In this document: positions 14,599 to 22,778 of the stretch, piece after piece | Position numbering within the stretch: position 1 is the first letter of the stretch | Layout: the number at the start of each line of letters is the position of its first letter | Notes under the pieces: generated by a model | The model's input: the letters and a program-made list of their open reading frames with translations, nothing else | Told to the model about the DNA's origin: nothing | Databases searched by the model: none | Source: Oscillospiraceae bacterium | GTDB taxonomy: Bacteria; Bacillota; Clostridia; Oscillospirales; CAG-272 | Direction: 5' to 3' | Assembly: GCA_015063625.1 (NCBI GenBank) | Contig: SVTT01000016.1 | Span: 1-38,815, forward strand | DNA: 38,815 nucleotides | Made by a program: the position numbers and the translations under genes

Positions 14599-15510
14599 AT
14601 GAAAACCCGCTGTCTTTTGCAATATCAGCCCTTAACGAATAAGGATCTCCCCCTGCTCGCTCCTTACGTGGCGGCAAAAAAGAGTCGCCTTGCGGATCAC
14701 ACCCTGCTTTATTGGCACATGTGGGGTGAGTATCTTGGGATGGAATACGCGATCGATGACGGACTCTTGTTTCTCCGCCGCAATTCAAGGTGGGGAATGT
14801 CTTATTATCTGCCCTGCTCGGCAACCGAGGTGCTTTCCACCGTGGATGCCGCGCGGCGTCTTTGTGAGGCGGTCGGCAATGGCGAGCTTCGTATTTGCGC
14901 ATTGGAAAAGGAGGAGGCAGAGGCACTGGAGGGAGAATTTTCAGTTCAGGAGCAGGGCACCTCTCGCACCTGGGCGGATTATTTGTATCTCGCCGAGGAT
15001 CTTGCCACGCTTTCGGGGCGCAGGTACCACAAAAAGCGTAACCTCGTGCACCAGTTTGAAAAGCTTTATCCCGATTGCCGTTATGAGCCGCTTGATGAGA
15101 GCAACCACGGCGCGGCAATGGAATTCCTTCGCCGTCGGCTGGAGAGTGGAGAGATCGACGAGGGAGAGGCGGTCGAATGTCGCCGTGCCCTTGCTGCGCT
15201 TGCCGATTTTGCCCGTCTGCCTCTTTCGGGCGGCGCGCTTGTCATCGGCTCGGAGATGGTAGCGCTCACGGTTGGTGAGCGCGTGGGCGACGTGCTGTTC
15301 GTGCACATTGAAAAAGGGGATCGCGCCTTCAAGGGCGCTTATCAGTATATCAATTATTGCTATGCGCGCGATATGTACGAAAGGGGCGAGATCCGCTATA
15401 TCAATCGCGAGGATGATGCTGGGGATGAGGGACTGCGCAAGGCAAAGCTCTCCTATTTTCCCGTAGAGCTGCTTCATAAATATCATGTCGTGCTGAAGCA
15501 AGGATGCTGA
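14599..15510 (+). CDS. DUF2156 (phosphatidylglycerol lysyltransferase C-terminal-like) protein
   Basis: The 303-residue soluble protein matches the GNAT-like DUF2156/LPG_synthase_C fold. Signs are DLPLLAPYVAAKKSRLADHTLLYWHMWGEY near the N-terminus (shown here in two motifs: DLPLLAPY and LLYWHMW), the basic segment GRRYHKKRNLVHQF in the middle, and FKGAYQYINYCYARDM followed by YINREDDAGDEGLRKAK near the end. In full MprF proteins this domain transfers Lys or Ala from tRNA to lipid. Stand-alone soluble versions are common in Clostridia and have no settled substrate; acyl or aminoacyl transfer is inference. ATG 14599 is chosen because the upstream frame is hydrophobic, lies over the promoter and has no ribosome site. 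It is followed after 16 bp by a dehydrogenase gene on the same transcript. Confidence 0.75.
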   Translation: MKTRCLLQYQPLTNKDLPLLAPYVAAKKSRLADHTLLYWHMWGEYLGMEYAIDDGLLFLRRNSRWGMSYYLPCSATEVLSTVDAARRLCEAVGNGELRICALEKEEAEALEGEFSVQEQGTSRTWADYLYLAEDLATLSGRRYHKKRNLVHQFEKLYPDCRYEPLDESNHGAAMEFLRRRLESGEIDEGEAVECRRALAALADFARLPLSGGALVIGSEMVALTVGERVGDVLFVHIEKGDRAFKGAYQYINYCYARDMYERGEIRYINREDDAGDEGLRKAKLSYFPVELLHKYHVVLKQGC

Positions 15511-15526
15511 AAGGAGCGAGATTTCT

Positions 15527-16474
15527 TTGAAGATCGTTATTCTGGATGCCGCCACCTGGGGGGCAGATATCGATGTAACACCACTGACCTCGCTCGGCGA
15601 GGCGACGGTTTATCCCTCCACTACGCCCATCGAGGCGCGTGAGCGCCTGATCGATGCCGAGGTGGTGGTGGTCAATAAGATCAGAATGAGTGCCGAAACG
15701 CTATCCTTCGCCAAGCAGCTGAGGCTGATCTGCGTGTCGGCAACGGGATATGATAACATTGACCTCACCTATTGCCGTCTGCACGGCATTGCCATCTGCA
15801 ACGTGCCTGCCTACTGCACCGACAGTGTGGCGCAGGTCACACTGTCCATGGCGTTGGCGCTTGCCACGCATCTGTTTGCTTATCGCGGCTTTGTCCACAG
15901 CGGCGCCTATACGCGCTCGGGTGTTGCAAACCGTCTGGTGCCGGTTTTTCATGAGCTGGCAGGCAAGACGTGGGGCGTCGTGGGGGGCGGATCGATCGGC
16001 ACGCGCGTGGCAGAGCTTGCCACGGCACTCGGGTGTCGCGTGCTGCTTTGTCGGCGTCAGCGTGAGGAGCGATACGAGCAGGCAGAGCTGGAGCCGTTGC
16101 TCGCCGCGTCGGATATCGTGTCGCTTCATGTGCCACTCAGTCCCAGCACGCGCGGCATGCTGGATTCCCGTCGAATCGGGATGATGAAGGACGGTGCCAT
16201 CCTCATCAACGTGGCTCGCGGTGCCGTTACCGACGAGGCAGCGGTGGCTGCCGCGGTGCTCTCGGGCAAGCTGGGCGGTCTTGGTGTGGATGTATATGAC
16301 GGAGAGCCCTTCCGTGCCGAGCACCCCTTCTCGCGTATCGTACATCTTGAAAACGTGTGCCTGACTCCCCATATGGCGTGGGGAGCTGCAGAGGCGCGTG
16401 CGCGTTGCATTGATACCATTGCGCGAAACATTCGCGCCTTCTATGAAGGGAATGGGCAAAATCGCATTATTTGA
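15527..16474 (+). CDS. D-2-hydroxyacid dehydrogenase
   Basis: The 315-residue enzyme belongs to the D-isomer-specific 2-hydroxyacid dehydrogenases, such as glycerate dehydrogenase or hydroxypyruvate reductase. The NAD domain has GGGSIGTRVAELATALG. The catalytic triad is present: Arg in NVARGAVTDE, Glu in VDVYDGEPF and His in LTPHMAWG. The N-terminal catalytic part has VSATGYDNIDL, typical of the family. The exact substrate cannot be decided. TTG 15527 is the best start, with AAGGAG (15511-15516) ten bases upstream and the family-like MKIVILDA beginning. The short gap to the DUF2156 gene suggests one operon. No strong terminator follows, only a T-rich stretch before the glp promoter. Confidence 0.9.
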   Translation: MKIVILDAATWGADIDVTPLTSLGEATVYPSTTPIEARERLIDAEVVVVNKIRMSAETLSFAKQLRLICVSATGYDNIDLTYCRLHGIAICNVPAYCTDSVAQVTLSMALALATHLFAYRGFVHSGAYTRSGVANRLVPVFHELAGKTWGVVGGGSIGTRVAELATALGCRVLLCRRQREERYEQAELEPLLAASDIVSLHVPLSPSTRGMLDSRRIGMMKDGAILINVARGAVTDEAAVAAAVLSGKLGGLGVDVYDGEPFRAEHPFSRIVHLENVCLTPHMAWGAAEARARCIDTIARNIRAFYEGNGQNRII

Positions 16475-16501
16475 TGTTTTTTTGCTTTTTTCAAAAAACG
16501 C

Positions 16502-16530
16502 TTGACAAGACCTCGGTGCTGTTATATAAT
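16502..16530 (+). promoter_or_regulatory. Promoter of the glp operon
   Basis: TTGACA (16502-16507), 17 bases and TATAAT (16525-16530) form a consensus promoter. The leader, about 90 bases long, contains the terminator at 16552-16597. Confidence 0.92.
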
Positions 16531-16551
16531 GTAGTCACTGTGGAGTATTGG

Positions 16552-16597
16552 AGATGCAGGAGCACACCGGGATAGGTGTGCCTTTGCATCTTTTTTT
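16552..16597 (+). promoter_or_regulatory. Leader terminator, probable target of GlpP antitermination
   Basis: GCACACC (16562-16568) pairs with GGTGTGC (16575-16581). GATGCA plus G-T pairs (16553-16560) extends the stem to TGCATC (16585-16590), and seven T follow (16591-16597). It is a strong intrinsic terminator placed between the promoter and glpP. GlpP of Bacillus is known to let RNA polymerase pass such a leader terminator when glycerol-3-phosphate is bound. The same control is inferred here. Confidence 0.85.
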
Positions 16598-16624
16598 GTG
16601 CAATTTTCTGTTTGGAGGAAGAAC

Positions 16625-17185
16625 ATGACCCCGCAAGAAATGTTTGAATGTCTTGAGCGAAATCCCGTAATTGCCGCTGTGCATGAAGCGGCGTTTGATG
16701 CGGCACTTGCCTCGCCCGCAGAGGTGATCTTTTATCTGAAGGCAAACCTTCTCACCGTTGCAGAGCGCGTCCGTGCAGCGCACGGTGCGGGAAAATGCAT
16801 TTTCGTGCACATCGATCTTGCCGAGGGGATCGGTAAGGATCGGATCGGCATTGAATATCTGGCAAGCGTGGGCGTGGACGGTGTGATCAGTACGCGCACC
16901 CAGCTGCTGCGACAGGCAAAAGAGCACGGGCTTGTGGCGATCCAACGCTTTTTTGCATTGGATTCGCAGGGGATGGAAAGCATCAGCGAAACGCTGGAGA
17001 GTGCTGCTCCCGATCTCATCGAGATCATGCCGGGCGTGATTGGCAAGGCGATCTCGCGCTTCGCGGGCGGCAGGATCCCCGTGATCGCGGGCGGACTCAT
17101 CGAAACCAAAAAAGAGGTGATGGCAGCGCTTGACTGCGGTGCGATCGCCGTTTCCACGGGTAAAAAGGAATTGTTTGATATCTGA
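16625..17185 (+). CDS. glpP: Glycerol-3-phosphate-responsive antiterminator GlpP
   Basis: The 186-residue protein is a TIM-barrel-like GlpP. Family motifs are FYLKANLLTV, FVHIDLAEGIGKD, GVDGVISTRTQL, IEIMPGVIGKAI and PVIAGGLIETKKEV. GlpP binds glycerol-3-phosphate and the leader RNA of its target operon, and prevents termination. Here the target is most likely its own transcript, as the terminator at 16552-16597 is directly upstream. I chose ATG 16625 with GGAGG (16614-16618) six bases upstream; an in-frame ATG at 16598 sits just after the T tract and lacks a ribosome site. The next gene begins 17 bp downstream. Confidence 0.93.
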   Translation: MTPQEMFECLERNPVIAAVHEAAFDAALASPAEVIFYLKANLLTVAERVRAAHGAGKCIFVHIDLAEGIGKDRIGIEYLASVGVDGVISTRTQLLRQAKEHGLVAIQRFFALDSQGMESISETLESAAPDLIEIMPGVIGKAISRFAGGRIPVIAGGLIETKKEVMAALDCGAIAVSTGKKELFDI

Positions 17186-17202
17186 CGGAGGCGTTGAAGC
17201 AG

Positions 17203-18636
17203 ATGAAGTATGACGTATTGATTGTTGGTGCGGGTGTGATCGGCGGCATGCTGGCGAGGCAGCTTTCTCGCTATGAGCTTTCGGTCTGCTTGCTTGAAAA
17301 GGAAGGCGATGTGGCAATGGGCGCCTCTAAGGCAAACAGCGGCATCGTGCACGGCGGCTATGACCCGGTGCCCGATACGCTCAAGGCAAGGCTGAATGCC
17401 GAGGGCGTGGAGAAGCTGTTTGAGGTGGCGGGCATGCTGCATGCCCCCATTCGCCGCAACGGCTCGTTTGTCTGTGCATTTGGCAAGGAGGAGGAGCCTG
17501 CGCTCCAAGAGCTTTATAAGCGCGGCTTGGCAAACGGCATCAAGGGGCTTTCGCTCATTTCGGGTGACGAGGCAAGAAGTCGTGAGCCGATGCTTTCCGA
17601 GAGCGTCACGCTGGTGTTGGACGTGCCGAATGCGGGCATTGTCTGCCCTTATGAGCTGACCGTTGCCGCCATCGGAAACGCCATGGATAACGGCGTGGCA
17701 CTCAGGACAGATTTTGAGGTGGCTGCCATTCTTCGCGAGAACGACGGCTTTTGCGTGACCTCCGCCGCAGGCGAAGCGGTGAGAGGCAGATATCTTGTCA
17801 ACTGCGCGGGCTGCTATGCCGACAGAGTGGCAGAGCTGGCGGGAGATCGGTGCTTTGAGATCGTTCCCCGTGCGGGCGAGTATATGCTGCTGGATAAAAC
17901 AGAGGGCATGCGCGTTTCGCACACCATCTTCCAGGTGCCGACCAAGGCGGGCAAGGGCATTCTTGTTTCTCCCACGGTTGACGGTAATCTGCTGACAGGT
18001 CCCACGGCGACGAAGGTGGATTCTCCCGATCTGACCGTAACCACGCCCGAGGGGCTGGAAACGGTGGCGCGTCTTGCAGCCAAGAGTGTGCCGAGCGTCA
18101 ATTTCAGGCAGGTCATCACCTCCTTTACGGGCGTGCGCTCTTCCGAAAAGAGAGGAGATTTTATCATTGAGCCTTCCGGGGTGGTAAAGGGGCTTTTGCA
18201 TGTGGCAGCCATCGATTCTCCGGGTCTTTCCTCCTGCGTCGCGATCGCCGATTATGCCATTGAGCAGCTGCGCGGCATGGGTCTTTCCACCGTAGAAAAG
18301 AAGGATTGGTGTCCCACGCGTGAAAATCCGCACCGCTTCCGCGAGATGAGTGATGAGGAAAAGGATGCCTTTATTAAGGCAAACCCTGCCTACGGCAAGA
18401 TCGTTTGCCGCTGTGAGACCGTGAGCGAGGGAGAGATCCGCGATGCCATTCGCCGCAATCCTCCCGCAAGAGATATCGATGGCGTGAAGCGGCGTACCCG
18501 TTCGGGCATGGGCAGATGCCAGGGTGGCTTCTGTATGCCCTATGTGATGAAGCTGATTTCCGAAGAAAACGGTCAGCCGATGGAGAGCGTTACCAAAAAG
18601 GGCAAGGGCTCTTATCAGCTGATGGGTAAGCTGTAA
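17203..18636 (+). CDS. FAD-dependent glycerol-3-phosphate dehydrogenase with BFD-type iron-sulfur domain
   Basis: The 477-residue flavoprotein is a GlpA/GlpD-like DAO-family oxidoreductase. The FAD motif GAGVIGG is at 9-15, followed by SKANSGIVHGGYDPVP. The last 80 residues form a BFD-like [2Fe-2S] domain: CRCETVSEGEI and GRCQGGFC give a C-x-C...C-x4-C pattern (about 400-450). It should oxidise glycerol-3-phosphate to dihydroxyacetone phosphate and pass electrons to the partner flavoprotein. A similar gene set, including glpP, occurs in Thermotoga and clostridia (from memory). ATG 17203 gives the conserved MKYDVLIVGAG start but lies 12 bases from GGAGG (17186-17190); TTG 17194 is too close to the SD. 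The start is less certain than the gene. Confidence 0.88.
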   Translation: MKYDVLIVGAGVIGGMLARQLSRYELSVCLLEKEGDVAMGASKANSGIVHGGYDPVPDTLKARLNAEGVEKLFEVAGMLHAPIRRNGSFVCAFGKEEEPALQELYKRGLANGIKGLSLISGDEARSREPMLSESVTLVLDVPNAGIVCPYELTVAAIGNAMDNGVALRTDFEVAAILRENDGFCVTSAAGEAVRGRYLVNCAGCYADRVAELAGDRCFEIVPRAGEYMLLDKTEGMRVSHTIFQVPTKAGKGILVSPTVDGNLLTGPTATKVDSPDLTVTTPEGLETVARLAAKSVPSVNFRQVITSFTGVRSSEKRGDFIIEPSGVVKGLLHVAAIDSPGLSSCVAIADYAIEQLRGMGLSTVEKKDWCPTRENPHRFREMSDEEKDAFIKANPAYGKIVCRCETVSEGEIRDAIRRNPPARDIDGVKRRTRSGMGRCQGGFCMPYVMKLISEENGQPMESVTKKGKGSYQLMGKL

Positions 18637-18648
18637 GGAGGTATCGAA

Positions 18649-19899
18649 ATGATCACACACGATATTGTCATCGTCGGCGGCGGCCCTGCGGGCATGGCGG
18701 CGGCGATCGCCGCATATGACAGCGGCGCCGAGGACGTGGTCATCCTCGACCGCGAGGACAGTCTTGGCGGTATTCTCCGTCAGTGCATTCATAACGGCTT
18801 TGGCTTGCACAAGCTTGGCAGAGAGCTGACGGGTCCCGAGTATGCCGATGTCTATTATGAGGAGGTTGTCAAGCGTGGCATTCGCGTCCTTTGCGAAACC
18901 ACGGTGACTGCCGTCTCTCCCGACCGTGTGGTGACCGCGCGCAATCGCGAGGGCATTTTGAAGATCAAGGCGGGAGCTGTGGTGCTGGCGATGGGCTGCC
19001 GTGAGCGCAGCCGCGGCGCACTCAATATCAGCGGCACACGTCCCGCAGGCGTTTACAGCGCGGGTACGGCGCAAAAGCTGATCAACTGCGAGGGCTACAT
19101 GGTGGGTAAGCGCGTGGTCATCCTCGGCTCGGGCGACATTGGTCTGATCATGGCGCGCCGTATGTCCTTTGAGGGCGCCAAGGTCGAGGCGGTCTGCGAG
19201 ATCATGCCCTATTCGGGCGGCCTTACGCGCAACATCGTGCAGTGCCTGGAGGATTACGGTATACCGCTTTACCTTTCCACCACCGTGGCGCAGATCCACG
19301 GTGAGTACCGCGTTGAGGGCGTAACCATCGCCGAGGTTGACGAAAGCCGCCGCATTAAGGAGGAAACGCGCCGTTATATCCCCTGTGACACCTTGCTGCT
19401 TTCCTGCGGTCTGATTCCCGAAAACGAGCTGACACGTTCCGCAGGCATCCCGATCGACCCGATCACGGGTGGTGCGCTGGTGGATGAAAACAGAGAAACC
19501 GCTGCCCCCGGTATTTTTGCCTGCGGCAATGTCCTGCAGGTGCACGATTTGGTCGACTACGTCTCGGATGAAGCCGAAATTGCAGGAAAGGGTGCCGCCG
19601 CCTTTGTGAAGGACGGCAAGCAGGAGGGGGAGAGCGTCAAGACAGCTCCCGGCAGTGGGGTGCGTTACGTGTTGCCTCAACGCGTGCATACCGACAAGGG
19701 CAGGGACGTGTCGCTTTTCATGCGTGTCACTAAGCCCTTTTCAAAAGTGCGCTTTACCGTTCGGTCGGGTGATACGGTGCTTGCCACCGCCGTGCGGCTG
19801 AAGGCGGCACCGGGAGAAATGGAAAAAATCACGGTGAAGAGCGAGAAGCTTGCACTCGCAAAGGATCCCATCACCGTTTCGCTGGAGGAGCTGGCATGA
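18649..19899 (+). CDS. FAD/NAD(P)-binding oxidoreductase, GlpB-like partner subunit
   Basis: The 416-residue protein has two dinucleotide-binding motifs: GGGPAG (10-15) for FAD and GSGDIG (about 160-165) for NAD(P). The segment LGGILRQCIHNGFGLH contains a cysteine conserved in this clostridial family, and IFACGNVLQVHDLVDYVSDE resembles the C-terminal FAD motif. A domain of about 100 residues follows. It probably takes electrons from the dehydrogenase encoded 12 bp upstream and passes them to NAD(P) or another carrier. AAGGAGG precedes the start. The stop overlaps the next start as ATGA, which points to translational coupling. Confidence 0.88.
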   Translation: MITHDIVIVGGGPAGMAAAIAAYDSGAEDVVILDREDSLGGILRQCIHNGFGLHKLGRELTGPEYADVYYEEVVKRGIRVLCETTVTAVSPDRVVTARNREGILKIKAGAVVLAMGCRERSRGALNISGTRPAGVYSAGTAQKLINCEGYMVGKRVVILGSGDIGLIMARRMSFEGAKVEAVCEIMPYSGGLTRNIVQCLEDYGIPLYLSTTVAQIHGEYRVEGVTIAEVDESRRIKEETRRYIPCDTLLLSCGLIPENELTRSAGIPIDPITGGALVDENRETAAPGIFACGNVLQVHDLVDYVSDEAEIAGKGAAAFVKDGKQEGESVKTAPGSGVRYVLPQRVHTDKGRDVSLFMRVTKPFSKVRFTVRSGDTVLATAVRLKAAPGEMEKITVKSEKLALAKDPITVSLEELA

Positions 19900-20243
19900 A
19901 AAGAAATCTGATCTGTATTATCTGCCCCCGTGGCTGCTCTCTTTGCGTGGAGGGAGAGGGAGCTGCACTGACCGTTGTCGGAAATGCCTGCCCGAAGGGT
20001 GAGCAGTACGCCATTGATGAGTGCACGCATCCCACCCGTACCGTAACCTCGATCGTGCGCGTTTCCAACCGCGAGGATACCATGGTCAGCGTCAAGACCG
20101 CTGCGCCCATCCCCAAGGAAAATATTTTTGACGTGATGAAGCTGATCCGCGCCGCCAAGGTCGAGGCGCCCGTTCGATCGGGTACCGTGATCCTCTCAAA
20201 CGTTTTTGGCACCGACGTGATCGCCACCAAAACCATTCGCTGA
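19896..20243 (+). CDS. DUF1667 protein, small cysteine-rich subunit of the glycerol-3-phosphate oxidase
   Basis: The 115-residue protein begins with a cysteine cluster, C7-x2-C10-x3-C14-x2-C17, with a further Cys in GNACPKGEQYA (about 32). This is the DUF1667 pattern. Such proteins are nearly always encoded with the two flavoproteins upstream and are thought to carry an iron-sulfur cluster and electrons; that role is inferred from context, not proved by this sequence. The ATGA overlap with the preceding gene suggests fixed stoichiometry. The operon ends at the terminator at 20277-20319. No glycerol kinase or facilitator gene lies in the window. Confidence 0.88.
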   Translation: MKRNLICIICPRGCSLCVEGEGAALTVVGNACPKGEQYAIDECTHPTRTVTSIVRVSNREDTMVSVKTAAPIPKENIFDVMKLIRAAKVEAPVRSGTVILSNVFGTDVIATKTIR

Positions 20244-20276
20244 TCAAAAGGGGCTGCTTGCCCATCCGAACAAAAA

Positions 20277-20319
20277 ACGGCAGGGGTGCCGTAAGGTGCC
20301 CCTGCCGTAAATATTTTTT
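20277..20319 (+). terminator. Terminator of the glp operon
   Basis: ACGGCAGGGG (20277-20286) pairs with CCCCTGCCGT (20299-20308), followed by AAATATTTTTT. Confidence 0.88.
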
Positions 20320-20725
20320 GGGGAGGATCGAAGGTCATGGCGCGTGCCCGAAAGGGCGGCTTTGAAAAGCAAAAAGCGTTACCTGCCGACGTTAGCGAAA
20401 ACTTCACCCATTACCACCCAAAAAACGCAAGTGTAACACACCATACTTGCAGGGCAAGAAGTGTGAAAAGGAGTACGAACAAAAATGTCCGTACTCCTTT
20501 TGTTATATTTGCGGTTGGCGGAAACTGCTTTATGGTAGGTGTCCCTTTCCGTCCTCTTTTCTTGACGGCGCTGCATTTGCGGACGCATATGCGAATCCGT
20601 TAAAGCTTTCGCTGATGCGTGGGCTTTTCTCCTTTTGCGTCTGCTCGTGCCCTCTCGGCGTATATGATAGCCGGAGAAAGTCGGACGAGGGCTTCCGCTT
20701 CGGGCAAGCCGCCTCTTTGTGTGTA
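20320..20725. other. Intergenic stretch without a recognised gene
   Basis: I see no gene with a convincing ribosome site. A GCAAGT/ACTTGC hairpin lies near 20428-20453, and the terminator-like stem at 20466-20501 follows. The rest has no clear features. The frame 20337-20603 starts without an SD and runs across the hairpins, so I do not call it. Confidence 0.5.
20466..20501. terminator. Terminator-like hairpin downstream of the ABC-F gene
   Basis: AAAAGGAGTACG (20466-20477) pairs with CGTACTCCTTTT (20490-20501) around a 12-base loop. It is symmetrical with A and T ends, so it may end minus-strand transcripts from the ABC-F gene 225 bases away and any read-through from glp. Confidence 0.7.
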
Positions 20726-22669
20726 TTAAACGCCGATCTCCTCGTATATCTCGAGCAGGCGTTCCTCCGCCTCGCTTTTCCTCGCATCAAGCTCGGCGGC
20801 GCGAGCATAGTCGCTGGCGGCAGAGCCAAAGAGCTCGGCATCGATCTCCACAAGCTCCTGCTCAAGCGCCGCCGCCTCCTTTTTCAGACGCTCAAGCCTC
20901 GCTTTTTCGCGGCGCTCCTCGGCGGCACTTTGCTTTCTTGCCAGATACTGTGCCTTTCCGTCGCTGATGGGCGGCGCAAGGGGCAGTGAGCTGCCTGCCG
21001 ACATCGCACGCGCGGCGCGCTCGTTTTTGAATTCAAGAAATTCACTGTACCCCTTGCCCACTCTCGTGACGGTGTAATCAAGCAGATCACCGTCCCCCGT
21101 TTCGGGGCGGATGGCAAGCACACGGGTGGCGAGCTTGTCCATAAAATAGCGGTCGTGCGAAACGGCAAGCACCGTGCCGTCAAAGGCGGCAAGTGCGGTT
21201 TCCAGTGCCTCGCGCGAATCGATGTCAAGGTGGTTTGTGGGCTCGTCCAGCACCAGAAGGTTCATGTGGGACAGGATCAGCTTTGCCAGTGTCAGACGGG
21301 CGCGCTCGCCGCCCGAAAGCACCGCAACGGTGCGAAATACGTCCTCGCCGATAAATCGGAAGAGGGCAAGCGTGCCTCTGATCTCGGTTTCGGGCAGCTC
21401 GGGATAGGCGTTCCATAGCTCGTCGAGTACCGTGTTCTCGGGAGTCAGGTTCTGGTTTTCCTGATCGTAATAGCCGACCTCCACGTTGTAGCCTGCCTCA
21501 ATGCGCCCCGCGGTGGGGGAAAGCTTGCCGAGGATCAGCTTGAGGAGGGTGGATTTTCCGCATCCGTTCGGACCTGTGACGAACATGCGCTCGTTTTTCT
21601 TGAGCAAGAAGGAGATGTCGCGAAAGAGGGTCTTGCTGCCAAAGCCCATCGAAAGACCGCGCACCGAAAGCACCTCGTTGCCGCTTTCTCTTGCCTCTCG
21701 GAAGGACATCCGAATGGCACGGGGCGCCTCCTTCGGCTTCTCGAGGCGATCCATTTTGGCAAGCAGCTTCAGACGGGATTCTGCCGCCACGATGTTGCGC
21801 TCGCGATTCCAGGCGCGCTGTTGGGCGATATAGGCCTCCTGCCGTGCGATCTCCTTTTGCTGATTGCGATAATGCTTTTCGGCGATCTCACGGTCAATTC
21901 TGCGTTGCTCGGCACAGGCGGTGTAGCCCCCCTTGTAGAGTGTGGCGTGTGCATATTCAAGCACCAGTGTTTTGGTGGTGACACGGTCAAGGAAGTAGCG
22001 GTCGTGCGAGATCACCAGAACGCACTTTTTGTACTGGCAAAGAAAGCCCTCAAGGAAGGAGAGCGTTTCGATGTCAAGGTGGTTGGTGGGCTCGTCAAGC
22101 AGAAGAATGTCGGGCTCCCTTGCAAGCTGCCGTGCCAGTGCAAGGCGAGTGCGCTGTCCTCCCGAAAGTGCAGACAGAGGCAGGTGCATCATGCCCTCGT
22201 CAAAGCCCATACGCAGCAGCACCGAGGCGGCGCGGCTTCTGAATTCAAGCCCCCCGTCACGGATGAAGGCGGCGTTTTTCTCGGTGTATTCGTGAGAAAG
22301 AGAAGCAAGCCTTGCCTCGTCCTCGGTGGCTTGCAGTGTTGCCTCCAATGCGGCAAGCTCCGCCTCGGCGGTAAGCAGCTCGGGAAAGGCGGCGATCATC
22401 TGGGAAAGCGCGTTGTCGCCCGCCGTCTCGTCGATCTGGAAGGCGCCGTCCTGCGTTAGGATCCCCACGCTTTTGTCATTTGAGATAAAGACCTGCCCCT
22501 CGTCCGGCTCAAGCTCGCCCGTGATGACTTTAAAGAGCGTGGATTTTCCGCACCCGTTCACGCCGATAATGCCGAGTCGGTCGGTTTCGGAAAGCGAAAA
22601 GGAAACGCGATCAAGTACTTTTTTGGTGCCAAAGGATAGGGAAATATCCGATAAGCCGATCGCCGTCAT
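20726..22669 (-). CDS. ABC-F family ATPase
   Basis: The 647-residue protein has two ABC domains in tandem and no membrane segment. Domain 1 has GVNGCGKST, LSGGQRTRLALARQLA and DILLLDEPTNHLD. Domain 2 has GPNGCGKST, LSGGERARLTLAKLIL and LLVLDEPTNHLD. The linker (RRIDREIAEKHYRNQQKEIA) is the charged arm that enters the ribosome in this family. A C-terminal coiled coil (about 585-645, AAALEQELVEIDAELF) resembles YdiF/Uup-type members. ABC-F proteins rescue or tune ribosomes, and some protect against antibiotics. This one looks like a housekeeping type, but resistance cannot be excluded. AAGGAGG and a consensus promoter precede it. Confidence 0.93.
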   Translation of the reverse strand: MTAIGLSDISLSFGTKKVLDRVSFSLSETDRLGIIGVNGCGKSTLFKVITGELEPDEGQVFISNDKSVGILTQDGAFQIDETAGDNALSQMIAAFPELLTAEAELAALEATLQATEDEARLASLSHEYTEKNAAFIRDGGLEFRSRAASVLLRMGFDEGMMHLPLSALSGGQRTRLALARQLAREPDILLLDEPTNHLDIETLSFLEGFLCQYKKCVLVISHDRYFLDRVTTKTLVLEYAHATLYKGGYTACAEQRRIDREIAEKHYRNQQKEIARQEAYIAQQRAWNRERNIVAAESRLKLLAKMDRLEKPKEAPRAIRMSFREARESGNEVLSVRGLSMGFGSKTLFRDISFLLKKNERMFVTGPNGCGKSTLLKLILGKLSPTAGRIEAGYNVEVGYYDQENQNLTPENTVLDELWNAYPELPETEIRGTLALFRFIGEDVFRTVAVLSGGERARLTLAKLILSHMNLLVLDEPTNHLDIDSREALETALAAFDGTVLAVSHDRYFMDKLATRVLAIRPETGDGDLLDYTVTRVGKGYSEFLEFKNERAARAMSAGSSLPLAPPISDGKAQYLARKQSAAEERREKARLERLKKEAAALEQELVEIDAELFGSAASDYARAAELDARKSEAEERLLEIYEEIGV

Positions 22670-22701
22670 ATGCGCGCCTCCTTTGCATTGAATACCGTGC
22701 T

Positions 22702-22730
22702 ATTATACACCAAAAGCCCTCGCTTGTCAA
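22702..22730 (-). promoter_or_regulatory. Promoter of the ABC-F gene
   Basis: On the minus strand TTGACA (22730-22725), 17 bases and TATAAT (22707-22702) match the consensus exactly. Confidence 0.92.
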
Positions 22731-22747
22731 GTGGCGACAGGATGAGG

Positions 22748-22774
22748 AAAGGAGGGGCGAGTACCGCCCCTCCT
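22748..22774 (-). terminator. Terminator after the MacB-like gene pair
   Basis: On the minus strand a 10-bp stem of AGGAGGGGCG and its complement (22774-22765/22759-22750) with a 5-base loop is followed by TTTCC. The T tract is short. Confidence 0.65.
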
Positions 22775-22778
22775 CGGG

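Noticed and set aside
16732-19689. 985-codon minus-strand open frame across the glp operon
   Set aside because: It spans parts of three clear plus-strand genes, has no ribosome site and shows no domain. It is a shadow frame.
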